64,000 nucleotides of DNA from SIG565 sp045594065 (GTDB lineage Bacteria; Bacillota; Clostridia; Oscillospirales; Acutalibacteraceae). A program made the position numbers and the translations under genes. Location: the NCBI GenBank assembly GCA_045594065.1, contig JAZNXU010000040.1:1-64000 (forward strand), read 5' to 3'. The stretch's first letter is position 1, and every line of letters begins with the position of its first letter. The notes beneath the pieces are model-generated. The model ran no database searches. It saw nothing but the letters and a program-made list of their open reading frames with translations, and was not told where the DNA came from. This document shows, piece by piece, positions 35,012 through 43,640 of the stretch.

Positions 35012-35749
35012 CTACAATTTATTCATACCGCCAAATGACACGATGGCGGAATTGGGGTCAAGATTACAGCCAAGTACATAAAATTTAACACAATCAGAAA
35101 GGGTTGAGAGTAACTGCATATACTTAACAAGTGCGGCGGGATTTTGTACTCTGTATGACTGTGCAACAATTATTTCTAGCACCTCTGATGCCGACACCTC
35201 TTTAATGTGATTATCCGGACTGCGTGTAAGAACACAAATTGAGCTTAGCGGTACGATTATATTGTTTCCCAAATTATGCTTACCGCACCATGGTGAGCCG
35301 CACACATAAGCTATGCCGTCCTTAACAAGTATGAGCGGTTTATCATCGTTGACCATTACAGCCCTTTCTCCAAACTTTTCACGGTAAAAGCTAACATGGG
35401 TAGATTTGCCCGTGCCGCTTTTAGCTGTAAATAAATATCCTTTACCGTCAACGGAAACTGCCGAGCCGTGGAACAAAAAAGCGTTATACTCAGGCAAACG
35501 CTCGGCTATTTTGCGATAAACAGCGAGTGTTTCTAAGTATTTATCCGAAAAATTAATAAAAGGTCTTCCCTCTTTAATATCGGTTTCACGGGCTTTGCGG
35601 CGTTCAAACTCAATATCTTTTTCGGTGACAGTCACAGAAAAATCAGGAGTGGAATCGGTTAAAAATGCGTGGCAGAAATTTTTTGTTGTTTCAAATAAAG
35701 CGTTTATTTCAACTGTAATTTCAGCTATAGAAATTCTGAAGTTTACCAT
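35012..35749 (-). CDS. HPr-kinase-like (HprK-related) kinase
   Basis: A 245-residue protein. The P-loop AKSGTGKSTHVSFY near residue 108, VNDDKPLILV (a Walker B-like acidic motif) and CGSPWCGKHNLGNN resemble the kinase core of HPr Ser kinase and of the lasso-peptide kinases. It lacks the N-terminal domain of true HprK. The related paeninodin kinase phosphorylates the C-terminus of its precursor peptide, so a peptide kinase role is possible. The ATG at 35749 follows GAGGTGG. It is the first gene of the five-gene operon, downstream of a good promoter. Confidence 0.85.
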   Translation of the reverse strand: MVNFRISIAEITVEINALFETTKNFCHAFLTDSTPDFSVTVTEKDIEFERRKARETDIKEGRPFINFSDKYLETLAVYRKIAERLPEYNAFLFHGSAVSVDGKGYLFTAKSGTGKSTHVSFYREKFGERAVMVNDDKPLILVKDGIAYVCGSPWCGKHNLGNNIIVPLSSICVLTRSPDNHIKEVSASEVLEIIVAQSYRVQNPAALVKYMQLLSTLSDCVKFYVLGCNLDPNSAIVSFGGMNKL

Positions 35750-35781
35750 ATTCCACCTCGCTAAATATATATACACAGTTT

Positions 35782-35810
35782 ATTATACTATAAATAATAA
35801 AATAAAGCAA
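35782..35810 (-). promoter_or_regulatory. Sigma-A-type promoter of the kinase/PqqD operon
   Basis: TTGCTT (35805-35810) and TATAAT (35782-35787) on the minus strand are 17 bases apart, about 33 bases upstream of the kinase ATG. Confidence 0.75.
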
Positions 35811-35830
35811 TCTCTTTTATATTTTCCATT

Positions 35831-35866
35831 AAAAAAGACCCCCTTGTGTAAAGGGAGCCTTTTTTT
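35831..35866 (-). terminator. Terminator after spoIVB
   Basis: AAAGGCTCCCTT pairs with AAGGGGGTCTTT (12 pairs, two of them G-U type) around a short loop and runs into six T on the minus strand, overlapping the spoIVB stop region. Confidence 0.8.
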
Positions 35867-37100
35867 ATGATGCATCTTTTAATTGTTGTTCAGAAACAGA
35901 TTGCGCGGTTTCGAGCATTGTTTCGGCAAAGATGCCGTAGCCTTTCTTAGGGTCGTCAACGAGTACATGGGTTACAGCGCCGATAAGTTTGCCGTTTTGG
36001 ATAATAGGGCTGCCCGACATTCCCTGAACAATTCCGCCTGTGGCGTTAATTAACTCTTCATCGGTTATTTTTACTATTAAATTTTGCACTCCGCTTTTAT
36101 CATAAATTTTAACGGTGCATTTATATTCCTTGGGCTTGCCGCCCGAAACAGTTGTTATTACGGTAGCCTCACCGTTTTGTATTTCTTGCTTAAGTGCGAC
36201 GGGAATTAGATTGGCTTTGCTGTAATTGCCGGTTGCGGTTGCATAAACTCCGCAATTTGAATTTATAACAATATCCCCGTATTTCGAAAGGGTTATTCTG
36301 CCGTTAAGCTCACCAGGGTCACCTGCAACGGCCTTTTTAAGGGCAATTATTTCAGCGCCCACAAGTTCACCTGAATTGACCGTTAAAAGGCTGCCGGTAT
36401 CCTTATCACATATGCCGTGACCAAGCCCGCAAATTACATTATTATACGGGTAATAAAAAGTAAGGGTTCCTATACCTGCCGAGCTATCTCTAACCCAAAT
36501 CCCCGCCTTATGGACACCTGTGCTAACCGAAATTTCGGGCGTTAATATAAGCGGTAAAATTTTGCCGTCGCGGTTTACAACAATATTAATATTTCGCCCG
36601 TTACTATTTTCGATTATTTCGCTCACATCCTCGTTGGTGTAAACCTTTTTGCCGTCGATAGTGACAATATAGTCCCCTACTTTCAGTCCGCATTTCGTTG
36701 CGGGACTGCAGTTACCCGAGGCAGTATCAACTTCACTTAAGGCGACGATAAGAACACCGTCGGTATAGATTTTCATACCGAACGGAGAGCCCAGCACCGA
36801 TACATACATATCGTCTACTACTTCTACATTGGCTTTACTTATAGGAATAATGCCAAAAATTCTGAGTTCAACATCATAATTGGCTCCAATACTGTTATAA
36901 AGCTTTGCCTCTGCCTTATTTTCACCGAGATATTTCGCTGTTACAGGTATTTTACTTGAAATATACAGGCTTTCTCCACTCAACACCTTATAATTATCGG
37001 AAAGGCTTCCCGACAAATAAAAAACTGCCGAAAATACGGCAATACAAATAACGCTCAACAACACTGTCACCGACTTAATCAATAGTGCAACGCGTTTCAA
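35865..37100 (-). CDS. spoIVB: SpoIVB sporulation signalling peptidase (S55)
   Basis: About 411 residues. One N-terminal membrane anchor, a PDZ domain (about 110-190, TKCGLKVGDYIVTIDGKK) and an S55 serine peptidase domain with the catalytic histidine in CGLGHGI (about 231) and serine in GMSGSP near residue 370. SpoIVB is made in the forespore, crosses into the intermembrane space and triggers processing of pro-sigma-K. I prefer the TTG at 37100, which has GGAAGTGG at good spacing; a GTG three codons earlier abuts the ribosome site. It lies downstream of ylmC-like and sigG genes, in keeping with forespore expression. Confidence 0.94.
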   Translation of the reverse strand: MKRVALLIKSVTVLLSVICIAVFSAVFYLSGSLSDNYKVLSGESLYISSKIPVTAKYLGENKAEAKLYNSIGANYDVELRIFGIIPISKANVEVVDDMYVSVLGSPFGMKIYTDGVLIVALSEVDTASGNCSPATKCGLKVGDYIVTIDGKKVYTNEDVSEIIENSNGRNINIVVNRDGKILPLILTPEISVSTGVHKAGIWVRDSSAGIGTLTFYYPYNNVICGLGHGICDKDTGSLLTVNSGELVGAEIIALKKAVAGDPGELNGRITLSKYGDIVINSNCGVYATATGNYSKANLIPVALKQEIQNGEATVITTVSGGKPKEYKCTVKIYDKSGVQNLIVKITDEELINATGGIVQGMSGSPIIQNGKLIGAVTHVLVDDPKKGYGIFAETMLETAQSVSEQQLKDAS

Positions 37101-37188
37101 AAAAACCACTTCCTTTACAAGTTTAATTTTCTCTAAAAAGCGAAATATATAATAGAGAAATTTTTCTTATAAAGAAAGTGATTTGAAT

Positions 37189-37440
37189 TTAAAACTTTAA
37201 AATAGATTCAGTTGTGACAAGCACTGTTTCGCTGCCTATAACCTCGATATCTTTCCAAGGAATTATTATATCGTTTTCCCTGCCAAAAAGTCCTAAAATA
37301 TGGTTTTTGCCGAAAATTATTACGGCATTTAAAGTGCCTGTTTCGGTGTCGATTTCGACATCGTCGATACGCCCAAGCACCGCACCGTTTTTAACACTTA
37401 CAACCTGTTTGTTTTTTAGTTCATCAATTCTGCACAGCAT
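37189..37440 (-). CDS. ylmC: YlmC/YmxH family PRC-barrel protein
   Basis: An 83-residue PRC-barrel protein: ELKNKQVVSVKNGAVLGRID, a central acidic strand DVEIDTETGTLNAVII and the C-terminal IIPWKDIEVIGSETVLV. YlmC and YmxH are small sporulation-linked proteins of unclear function, often next to sigG, as here (35 bases downstream). GGGAGG precedes the ATG. Confidence 0.88.
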   Translation of the reverse strand: MLCRIDELKNKQVVSVKNGAVLGRIDDVEIDTETGTLNAVIIFGKNHILGLFGRENDIIIPWKDIEVIGSETVLVTTESILKF

Positions 37441-37475
37441 AATATAACCCTCCCATACTATGCTTATGCAGTAAA

Positions 37476-38243
37476 TTACTCCTTTATTTTATTTAGTGCA
37501 AACTTTTCGAGTCTAGATACCTGCGCTTGCGATATACCAATTTCCTCAGATACCTCCATTTGGGTTTTCCCCTGCAAAAACCTCAGGCTTAAAATTTTCT
37601 TTTCGCGCTCGCTTAAATTCTTAATTGCTTCTTTAATGGAAATCTCCTGCAACCAATTATTATCATCGTTATTATCTCCTATCTGGTCGAGAACAAAGAT
37701 AGTATCTCCGCCGTCACTGTACACGGGCTCGTAAAGGGAAACTGGGTCTACAATGCTCTCAAGTGCAGTTACAACATCTATAGACGGTATATCCATTATT
37801 TGGGAAATTTCTTCAATAGTTGGCTCTCTTTTATTCTTTGAAATGAATTCTTCCTTGATTTTCATTACCTGATACGCGGTATCTTTAATTGAGCGGCTAA
37901 CACGCACTGCAGTATTATCGCGCAAATACCGTCTAATTTCGCCTATAATCATTGGAACAGCATATGTGGAAAAGCGAACATTGTGACACAAATCAAAATT
38001 ATCTATTGCTTTAATTAAGCCTATACAGCCAACCTGAAAGAGGTCATCAACATTTTCACCCCTATTTAAAAAACGCTGTATAACACTGAGAACAAGCCTT
38101 AAATTTCCGTTTATCAATTCATCACGTGCAGATTTACTCCCTGCTTTCACCTCGCGAAGAAGCTCTTCCTTTCGGCTTTCTTTAAGCACGGGAAGTGATG
38201 CTGTATCTACCCCGCAAATTTCAACCTTGTTATAATAATTCAC
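37476..38243 (-). CDS. sigG: Forespore sigma factor SigG
   Basis: A 255-residue sigma-70 family protein. The N-terminus NKVEICGVDTASLPVL is specific to SigG. Region 2 reads NLRLVLSVIQRFLNRGENVD and LIKAIDNFDLCHNVRFSTYA, region 3 GEIRRYLRDN, and region 4 LSEREKKILSLRFLQGKTQMEVSEEIGISQAQVSRLEK. It directs late forespore genes, probably including spoIVB downstream. The GTG at 38243 has AAAGGA at normal spacing; the ATG three codons earlier is fused to the ribosome site. A terminator precedes it, so it has its own promoter. Confidence 0.96.
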   Translation of the reverse strand: MNYYNKVEICGVDTASLPVLKESRKEELLREVKAGSKSARDELINGNLRLVLSVIQRFLNRGENVDDLFQVGCIGLIKAIDNFDLCHNVRFSTYAVPMIIGEIRRYLRDNTAVRVSRSIKDTAYQVMKIKEEFISKNKREPTIEEISQIMDIPSIDVVTALESIVDPVSLYEPVYSDGGDTIFVLDQIGDNNDDNNWLQEISIKEAIKNLSEREKKILSLRFLQGKTQMEVSEEIGISQAQVSRLEKFALNKIKE

Positions 38244-38272
38244 CCTGAACATTCCTTTGCTTTACTAAATAA

Positions 38273-38305
38273 AAAACTCCCGACAATAGTATTGTCGGAA
38301 GTTTT
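38273..38305 (-). terminator. Terminator after the coiled-coil gene
   Basis: AAAACTTCCGACAAT-type stem with one mismatch (AAAACTCCCGACAAT / ATTGTCGGAAGTTTT) and a 3-base loop, ending in a T run on the minus strand, 33 bases past the 38338 stop. Confidence 0.85.
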
Positions 38306-38337
38306 GAAAAATATTTAGTTTCAGGAAGTTTTTTCGC

Positions 38338-38877
38338 CTATTGCTCCATTATACTTTTGAAATATTCGAAAGCTTCATTATACTGTGTATCGATAAGCTC
38401 TTGTTTGGCAGATAAACCGACATCACTTGACACGGCATTTAAAATTTCCGCTTTGGCAATTTCTGTTCTGCCCAAAATTAGATTTATAAGCTCTTTTTTA
38501 TTTTCTTTAGCCGATACAGTAAGCTCATTAATAAAACCTGCAGCCTTGATAACAATATTACCTATAACATCAGATGCATAATTAAAATCATCCGGCAGTT
38601 CAACTTCCTCAGGCTCGGCGATATCCAAATCATTAGTTTCGGTTGTAACCTGTGTAATTTCATCACTTGTTATAGATGTTTGCTCAATAGCACTAGTATC
38701 TTTGAGTGCTTTTAAGGCTGAAATCTCACTCTCAAGACACTCTATTTTCTTTAGATAATCCTCCACTACCGAATTCAGCTTGGCTACCTGTGACGACAAT
38801 GCGGAATTTCTGCTCTTTAACACCTGAATTTTGCTGAATAACTCATTATTCTGCTTGATTAGCAGGCTCTTGTTCAT
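38338..38877 (-). CDS. Coiled-coil hypothetical protein
   Basis: A 179-residue protein not assigned to a family. Residues about 5-60 form a likely coiled coil (NNELFSKIQVLKSRNSALSS, then heptad-like leucines), followed by a threonine- and acid-rich linker and a helical C-terminus. There is no signal peptide or membrane helix. The start at 38877 has a strong GGAGGTGG and overlaps the AI-2E transporter gene by 32 bases. A DivIVA-like or scaffold role is conceivable but not shown. Confidence 0.7.
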   Translation of the reverse strand: MNKSLLIKQNNELFSKIQVLKSRNSALSSQVAKLNSVVEDYLKKIECLESEISALKALKDTSAIEQTSITSDEITQVTTETNDLDIAEPEEVELPDDFNYASDVIGNIVIKAAGFINELTVSAKENKKELINLILGRTEIAKAEILNAVSSDVGLSAKQELIDTQYNEAFEYFKSIMEQ

Positions 38878-40120
38878 CTTTTTCCACCTCCGGCGTAGTA
38901 TCCGAAACAGCTGATTCTAAGGAACACTCTACAGCATCAACTGAAAGTTTCTTTTTTGCAAGTATGTGATTCACCAATGTTCTCACAAGGTAATAGCAAA
39001 CGGCAAAGACGGGTACGCCTATAAGCATTCCGATAATTCCGAAAAGTCCGCCGCCCAGAATTATGGCAACCATAACCCAAAATGCAGAAAGTCCGGTAGA
39101 TTCACCGAGAATTCTCGGTCCGATAACATTACCGTCAAACACCTGTAGGAGTATTATGAAAATCACAAAATACAGGCACTTTATGGGGCTGTAAAGTAAA
39201 ATTAAAAGCGCACAAGGTACAGCACCGATGTAAGGACCAAATACGGGAATCATATCGGTAACGGCAATAACCACTGACACGAGCATTACATACGGAATTC
39301 CCATAATTGTGCAGCCAATAAAGCACAGCACACCTATAATTAGAGCGTTAATAAGCTTGCCGTTGATAAATCCACTGAAAATATCGTCCGACTTGCGAAT
39401 AACATTGATAATTTTTTTCGTAGTATCCTTATTAAATACTGCAAATAAAATTTTCTTAAATTGGCGTTTAAGTGTCTGCTTGCCTGCAAGCAAATAAAAC
39501 GCAAGGACAAGACCGATAAGGAAATCCAAAACAAAATTAACAACATTAATAACGCCGTTCGCCAATTGGGTTGCATACAAGGTTGCGTTAGAAACGAAAT
39601 TGTTTTGGAACCAATCATCAAGAGCGACAAGCAAGCGATTCATGACACTGGCAACATCTGAATTAGACTCCATAAGATTTATAAGCCAATTCGAAACATT
39701 TTTTACCTGCCCTGGCAGAACAGATATAAGGGTTGCTACGGTATCGGCAAATTCGGGTATTACCATATAGAAAAATACCGAAATTACGCATACAAAAAAC
39801 AGTAATGAAATTGTAATTGCAGAATAAAGACTGAATTTAACAAATCTACCCTGCTTTTTAAAAATTTTGTTGAGCGCTTTATTTATATGTAGGTTAAGGA
39901 ATTTCGTGATAGGATTTATGATGAATGCTATTACGGCACCTAAAACTACCGGTTGCAGAATAGTAAGAACTTTATTTAAAAAGCCTAACAAAACATCAAT
40001 TTTAAAAATCAAAAAGAAAAACAATATAACAGCGGCTATAACGCAAAATGCCATAATACCTGCTCTTACATATGAGAACTTCTCACTGCCCGTTTTCTTA
40101 TTTGTTGATTTGATTTTCAT
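38846..40120 (-). CDS. AI-2E family transporter (YdiK/PerM type)
   Basis: A 424-residue membrane protein with eight hydrophobic helices. PVVLGAVIAFIINPI, IPVFGPYIGAVPCALLILLY, LQVFDGNVIGPRILGESTGL and GGGLFGIIGMLIGVPVFAV are the hallmarks of the AI-2E/PerM family. Members export small molecules or ions; some are Na+/H+ antiporters, and the AI-2 role is proven for only a few. The tail is acidic. It is the middle gene of a VanZ-like, AI-2E, coiled-coil operon. Confidence 0.92.
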   Translation of the reverse strand: MKIKSTNKKTGSEKFSYVRAGIMAFCVIAAVILFFFLIFKIDVLLGFLNKVLTILQPVVLGAVIAFIINPITKFLNLHINKALNKIFKKQGRFVKFSLYSAITISLLFFVCVISVFFYMVIPEFADTVATLISVLPGQVKNVSNWLINLMESNSDVASVMNRLLVALDDWFQNNFVSNATLYATQLANGVINVVNFVLDFLIGLVLAFYLLAGKQTLKRQFKKILFAVFNKDTTKKIINVIRKSDDIFSGFINGKLINALIIGVLCFIGCTIMGIPYVMLVSVVIAVTDMIPVFGPYIGAVPCALLILLYSPIKCLYFVIFIILLQVFDGNVIGPRILGESTGLSAFWVMVAIILGGGLFGIIGMLIGVPVFAVCYYLVRTLVNHILAKKKLSVDAVECSLESAVSDTTPEVEKDEQEPANQAE

Positions 40121-40607
40121 TTTTACCCTCCAACCTGCTTATTAATTTACTCATTAAAAAAAATGCAACTGTGATGCCTAAAATGCCGCCTGCTGTATCC
40201 AACAAAACATCACTAAACTGACCGCTTCTGCCTGCAATAAACAGCTGATGAATTTCATCGCTCGCGGCATATAAAAACACGGTTACCACACAAATGAGAG
40301 CATAACCGATTGGTTTCAGCCTATTAAATGTTCCAAAAAAACCGAAAGCCGAGGCTCCCAAAGCTGCATAAATAGTAAAATGTGCTGTTTTTCTCACAAG
40401 CAACTGATAGCTTTCTATTACCAGCAACTTTTCGTTAAGCGGCAAATCTGTGAAATCACGGTCTAACAGACCGACAATTGATGAAATAAAAGAACTGCTG
40501 ATATTACTTGATGCAACAGCATTCTTTGATGACATATAAAAAATAAAGCCACAAATCAATATAACCAGTGTAAGGCTTAAATATCTAACAAAAAATTTCT
40601 TATTCAT
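40098..40607 (-). CDS. VanZ family membrane protein
   Basis: A 169-residue protein with about four membrane helices. The opening helix then YMSSKNAVASS, KTAHFTIYAALGASAF and ASDEIHQLFIAGRSGQFSDVLLD are standard VanZ-like motifs. VanZ-type proteins lower teicoplanin sensitivity in some hosts, but most members have unknown roles in the envelope. It overlaps the AI-2E gene by 23 bases. Confidence 0.93.
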   Translation of the reverse strand: MNKKFFVRYLSLTLVILICGFIFYMSSKNAVASSNISSSFISSIVGLLDRDFTDLPLNEKLLVIESYQLLVRKTAHFTIYAALGASAFGFFGTFNRLKPIGYALICVVTVFLYAASDEIHQLFIAGRSGQFSDVLLDTAGGILGITVAFFLMSKLISRLEGKNENQINK

Positions 40608-40613
40608 AACATA

Positions 40614-40643
40614 CTTTTAGGGGCAACCGCGTTGCCCCCTTTA
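40614..40643 (-). terminator. Terminator after the EnvC/PcsB-like gene
   Basis: GGGGCAAC-CGC-GTTGCCCC forms a perfect 8-bp stem between the peptidoglycan hydrolase stop and the VanZ start, extended by AAA/TTT flanks on the minus strand. Confidence 0.75.
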
Positions 40644-40646
40644 AAA

Positions 40647-41879
40647 TTATCTATTAGAGTAACTGAACTTCATTGGGTCCTCCCAATTGAGTGAATTAGG
40701 ATTAGTACCCCTAGCAACGCCGAAGTGGAGATGCCAACCGGTAGACCAACCGGTAGAGCCTACATAACCGAGCACTTGACCGCGCGATACCTGCTGACCC
40801 GAGGATACAATAGCTTTTCTCATATGAGCATAAATGGTTGCATAATATTCGCCCTGATAAATACCATGAGAAACCTGAACATAGTTTCCGTAACCGCCAC
40901 CACAGCCACAGCTACCACTCTTACCGTAGTTATGAGTACAGTAATTTACAACCTTTGTAACGGTACCGGTAGCAGAACAGAGAATATCCTTTCCGTTAAT
41001 ACCGCCGGAGCCCAAATCAATACCCTTATGATTGCCCTTGTGCACCGAGTCGTTACTCATAAACGGACAGGTCATCGGGAAACCGGGAACAGGCCAAAGG
41101 AATTTACCGTCAAACGGACGATTATCCACACCTACACTAAGCAGGGAATCTTCAAGTTTCTTTTTATCAGCCTCAAATTGCCTCTGCTCTGCTTCAAGGT
41201 CCTTTTTAGTTGAATTGATTTTAGAAATTACGGAATTTACAGAAGCCACCTGCTGATCGAGAACTGCTTTTTCTGCCGCAAGTGTCTTTTTAATTTCTGC
41301 CTGCTGGGTTTTTATTTCTTCGTTCTTGGCAATCTCAGCCTGAATTTCCGAAATAGTTGCAACTATTTCATCAACAAGCATCTTATCCTGTGCAGAGATA
41401 CACTGAGTTAGCTCTGCAAGTGCTAAAAATTCAGAAAAAGACTCAGCACCTAAAAGTAATTGAAGACTACTATCGGTATTACTGTTATAAAGTGAACGAA
41501 TACGCTTTTTAAAGCGCTCCTTAGTGTCTTCAATTGCAGCATTTTTAGCAGCGATTTTAGTTTCACTTTCAGCAATTTGATTGTTGCACATTGCGATATA
41601 TTCATTACAAGCATCGATTTTCTGCTGAGTAATAGCTATTTGTGCTTCGTAGCTTTCTTTTACGGCGTTTTGATTATTCAATTGGTTTTTTTGCTCATTG
41701 ATTTTCTTTTGAATATCGTTCGACTTATTCTGCAATTCGTTGATTTTGTTAATTACTTCCTGTCTTTGAGCGTCGGACATTTCAGCAGCTGTTACATTAA
41801 ATCCTGCAGACATACAGGCAACGATTGAAACCAAAACCAAAATCAAGGCTACTATTCTTTTAGTAAACTTAAATTTCAA
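40647..41879 (-). CDS. EnvC/PcsB-like peptidoglycan hydrolase (M23)
   Basis: A 410-residue exported protein. A signal peptide (about 1-31, ending near VTA-AE), a long coiled coil (about 35-250) and a C-terminal LytM/M23 domain with HKGIDLGSGG and the HxH motif GWHLHFGVARG. A cysteine-rich insert (YCTHNYGKSGSCGCGGGYG) lies in the M23 domain. EnvC and PcsB are switched on by FtsEX to split septal peptidoglycan; ftsX and ftsE lie directly upstream. The TTG start at 41879 is supported by GGAGG eight bases before it. Confidence 0.9.
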   Translation of the reverse strand: MKFKFTKRIVALILVLVSIVACMSAGFNVTAAEMSDAQRQEVINKINELQNKSNDIQKKINEQKNQLNNQNAVKESYEAQIAITQQKIDACNEYIAMCNNQIAESETKIAAKNAAIEDTKERFKKRIRSLYNSNTDSSLQLLLGAESFSEFLALAELTQCISAQDKMLVDEIVATISEIQAEIAKNEEIKTQQAEIKKTLAAEKAVLDQQVASVNSVISKINSTKKDLEAEQRQFEADKKKLEDSLLSVGVDNRPFDGKFLWPVPGFPMTCPFMSNDSVHKGNHKGIDLGSGGINGKDILCSATGTVTKVVNYCTHNYGKSGSCGCGGGYGNYVQVSHGIYQGEYYATIYAHMRKAIVSSGQQVSRGQVLGYVGSTGWSTGWHLHFGVARGTNPNSLNWEDPMKFSYSNR

Positions 41880-41905
41880 GAGTTCGTCCTCCAGATGAAT
41901 TTATA

Positions 41906-42916
41906 CTATATGGCAGAAAACTCACTGCCCTCTTTCTTTAAATACTTGCTAATCATTACAAGACTTCCGAATGCACCCGCAAAAACACCGATTACTGCAA
42001 ATACAGCCATTAATAACAATGCTGTATCGCCAAATTTAACAATATCACCGGTGCCGAGAGTAGTTTTAATAGTATCGGTAGCTACTCTGTAGCAGAAGTA
42101 AACAAGTCCCTCGGAAATAAATGCCGAAATAAGACCAATAACAACGCCCTCAATAACAAACGGGAAACGAATAAATGCATCAGTAGCGCCCACAGCTTTC
42201 ATAATGCTGATTTGGAGCTTTCGGTTATACATTGTAACACGAATGGTGTTCGATACAATTACAAGAGAAATTATTAAAAGAATACCTATAATCCAAAATC
42301 CGGCAACACCCACGCCGTTCTTAATAGAATTTATCTTCTCAGCAAGGTCCCCTTGCGACTGAATGGAGTTTACACCCTCAACAACCTTGATTTTATCAAC
42401 CGTTTCATTAAAGGTGTCCATATTATTCAGCTGTACACGAGCTCCGTCAGAAAGCGGATTTCCGCCCTCCTCATCAAGGAATTCAAAGTATTGCTCCTTA
42501 CCCTCTAGCATAGTTGATTTTACATTTGAGAGTCCCTCTTCTTTTGAAATGAAAACAACAGACTCTACATTCGGGATTTCTCTTATCTTAGAGCAAACCT
42601 CTTTTGCTTCTTCTTCATTATGAATCAAATACTGACTGTCTGCTATATTCTTTTTATCAAAGGTTTCTCCCTCTGCCAATATAGGCTCGGCATCACCGTA
42701 AAGCACCGAGTTTTTATCGTTAAAATAAACCATAACAACATTTTGCTGTTCGAGAGTTCCAAGCGCCTTATCAACATTAAAGGAGATAAGAAGAGCAAGA
42801 CCTATAAGCACCATACATGCGGTTAATACGCCGATTGACGCTACTGTCATAAGGCGATTTGCCCACACATTTTTTACACCCTCGCCGGTTAAATATTTAA
42901 AGCTTCCTAATTTCAT
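41906..42916 (-). CDS. ftsX: Cell division permease FtsX
   Basis: A 336-residue membrane protein with one N-terminal helix, a large extracytoplasmic domain (about 45-190) and three C-terminal helices. KNVWANRLMTVASIGVL at the start, VESVVFISKEE in the outer domain, and SNTIRVTMYNRKLQISIMKAVGATDAFIRFPF are the FtsX features. It overlaps ftsE by one base. FtsX passes the ATPase signal to the hydrolase encoded next. Confidence 0.95.
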   Translation of the reverse strand: MKLGSFKYLTGEGVKNVWANRLMTVASIGVLTACMVLIGLALLISFNVDKALGTLEQQNVVMVYFNDKNSVLYGDAEPILAEGETFDKKNIADSQYLIHNEEEAKEVCSKIREIPNVESVVFISKEEGLSNVKSTMLEGKEQYFEFLDEEGGNPLSDGARVQLNNMDTFNETVDKIKVVEGVNSIQSQGDLAEKINSIKNGVGVAGFWIIGILLIISLVIVSNTIRVTMYNRKLQISIMKAVGATDAFIRFPFVIEGVVIGLISAFISEGLVYFCYRVATDTIKTTLGTGDIVKFGDTALLLMAVFAVIGVFAGAFGSLVMISKYLKKEGSEFSAI

Positions 42917-43629
42917 TATTCCAAACCTCCGGCATTATCGGCTACAATCCTACCGCCATCAAGCATAATAACGCGGTGCTGGAAGTCCCTTACTAAATTA
43001 TGGTCATGGGTTACCATAAGAATTGTTGTTCCCTTTTGATTAATTGCGCTCAAAAGCGATACTATTTCGTATGACATATTTGGGTCAACATTACCTGTAG
43101 GCTCGTCCGCAATAATTAAATCAGGGTTATTTACAAGTGCACGGGCAAGACCCACACGCTGCTGCTCACCGCCCGATAGCTGATTGGGCATTGAACGAGC
43201 TTTGTGACCAAGACCCACCATGCTGAGAGCACGCGAAACCTCTTTACGGATAATTCTGCTTGGAGCTCCCACAACATGCATTGCAAACGCAACATTATCA
43301 AATACATTCATTGTAGGTATAAGGCGGAAATCCTGAAAAACAATGCCCATTGTACGGCGAAGCATAGGTATATGCTTGCGATGCATTTTAGTAAGATTAT
43401 ATCCGTTAACCTTAATTGATCCCGAATTTGCCTTTTCCTCACGCATTATAAGCTTCATAAAGGTACTTTTACCTGCACCCGAAGAGCCTACAACAAAGAC
43501 GAATTCACCCTTATTAATCTTTATATTAACATCAGTGAGTGCGTGAGTGCCGCTGTTATAGGTCTTTGAAACGCCGCTGAACTCAATAATAGGTTCATTA
43601 GCGGCTTCATTCTGAACTTTAATATCCAT
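42916..43629 (-). CDS. ftsE: Cell division ATPase FtsE
   Basis: A 237-residue ABC ATPase: Walker A GSSGAGKSTFMKL, KMHRKHIPMLRRTMGIVFQD, signature LSGGEQQRVGLARALV, Walker B DLIIADEPTGNVD and switch histidine VTHDH. IVFQDFRLIPTMNVFDNVA is typical of FtsE. It is the second gene of the regulator-ftsE-ftsX-hydrolase operon and drives FtsX. Confidence 0.96.
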   Translation of the reverse strand: MDIKVQNEAANEPIIEFSGVSKTYNSGTHALTDVNIKINKGEFVFVVGSSGAGKSTFMKLIMREEKANSGSIKVNGYNLTKMHRKHIPMLRRTMGIVFQDFRLIPTMNVFDNVAFAMHVVGAPSRIIRKEVSRALSMVGLGHKARSMPNQLSGGEQQRVGLARALVNNPDLIIADEPTGNVDPNMSYEIVSLLSAINQKGTTILMVTHDHNLVRDFQHRVIMLDGGRIVADNAGGLE

Positions 43630-43640
43630 TATAGCCTCTC

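Noticed and set aside
40725..41213. 162-codon plus-strand frame across the EnvC/PcsB-like gene
   Set aside because: The M23 domain motifs and signal peptide of the opposite strand explain this DNA; the frame has no start signals or known motifs.
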